Assembly: GCA_035495435.1 (NCBI GenBank)
Contig: DATJFV010000081.1
Location: forward strand, 1 to 5,415
Length of the DNA stretch: 5,415 bases
Reading direction: 5' to 3'
Origin: JBDSKH01 sp035495435
GTDB taxonomy: Bacteria > Actinomycetota > Actinomycetes > Actinomycetales > Microbacteriaceae
Numbering within the stretch: the stretch's first letter is position 1; every line of letters begins with the position of its first letter. The position numbers were made by a program, and so were the translations under genes. The notes under the pieces are model-generated. The model did no database searches, was not told the DNA's origin, and was given only the letters and a program-made list of their open reading frames with translations. This document shows positions 5,254 through 5,415 of the stretch, piece by piece.

Positions 5254-5415
5254 ATGAGCACGAGAGCGGCACGCCTGGCCCGCGGGTGGCTGGTCGGCGT
5301 GTTCGCAACCGCCCTGGCGGCACTGTCGCACGCGGTCGCCGGCGGGGGCACGCCATCCGGGCTCGCGCTGGTGGTCGGCGCCGTCTTCGGCGGGATGCTG
5401 GGAACCTTCGCCCTG
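5254..5415 (+). CDS. Putative small membrane protein (N-terminal fragment)
   Basis: An open frame of 54 codons running off the right edge without a stop. The peptide starts MSTRAARLARGWLVGVFATA, with a positively charged N-terminus followed by a hydrophobic helix (about 11-30, ending LAALSHAVAGG), then a Gly/Pro turn and a second hydrophobic stretch (about 37-54). This looks like the beginning of a multi-helix inner-membrane protein whose charged N-terminus stays inside. It recalls actinobacterial hypothetical membrane proteins that start the same way with an SH-x-x-AGG motif, but that is memory, not a search, and no function is assigned. The start at 5254 was chosen because an in-frame ATG at 5245 overlaps the likely -10. 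The gene is divergent from clpX across 173 bases. Confidence 0.6.
   Translation, partial: MSTRAARLARGWLVGVFATALAALSHAVAGGGTPSGLALVVGAVFGGMLGTFAL

Noticed and set aside
4187..5257. A 356-codon plus-strand open frame antisense to clpX
   Set aside because: It mirrors clpX codons and shows no family motif; clpX on the opposite strand is certain.

Overview
The window comes from a very GC-rich genome with dense, often overlapping genes. The protein families and a GGTC/TCGA-type palindromic intergenic repeat point to a high-GC actinobacterium, probably Microbacteriaceae. That placement is an inference from style and recall, not from a search.

Layout, left to right. Positions 1-2249, minus strand: a sugar-uptake operon read right to left. 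It holds a ROK-family transcriptional repressor, then a MalF/UgpA-type ABC permease, then the first 32 codons of a MalG/UgpE-type permease that runs off the left edge. The three genes overlap by 4 and 8 bases, so they are very likely translated together. Positions 2250-2345: a compact divergent control region. It carries a perfect 19-bp palindrome, a probable ROK operator, just downstream of a minus-strand promoter (TTGACA-18-TAGGGT) and across the -35 region of a plus-strand promoter (-10 TAGAAT). Positions 2346-3113, plus strand: a nucleotidyltransferase-fold protein of unknown substrate. Positions 3110-3718, minus strand: a LysE/RhtB-family exporter whose stop codon shares one CTAG with the nucleotidyltransferase stop. 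Positions 3719-3799: a short gap filled by a tandem 30-bp repeat with GC hairpins. Positions 3800-5080, minus strand: clpX, complete and with all its key motifs. Positions 5081-5253: a divergent intergenic region with a possible leaderless clpX promoter, a 20-bp tandem repeat and a possible leaderless promoter for the next gene. Positions 5254-5415, plus strand: the start of a small membrane protein cut by the right edge.

How the parts fit. The ROK protein probably senses the sugar, or a derivative of it, that the ABC importer carries, and represses its own operon. Because the operator overlaps the opposing promoter, it may also control the nucleotidyltransferase gene. clpX is a housekeeping protease-unfoldase gene and is functionally separate. 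No CRISPR array, insertion sequence, phage gene, tRNA or rRNA was seen. I found no clear new defence or mobile system. The most unusual parts are the overlapping divergent promoter with its operator, the orphan nucleotidyltransferase, and the two small tandem repeats in promoter or leader positions.
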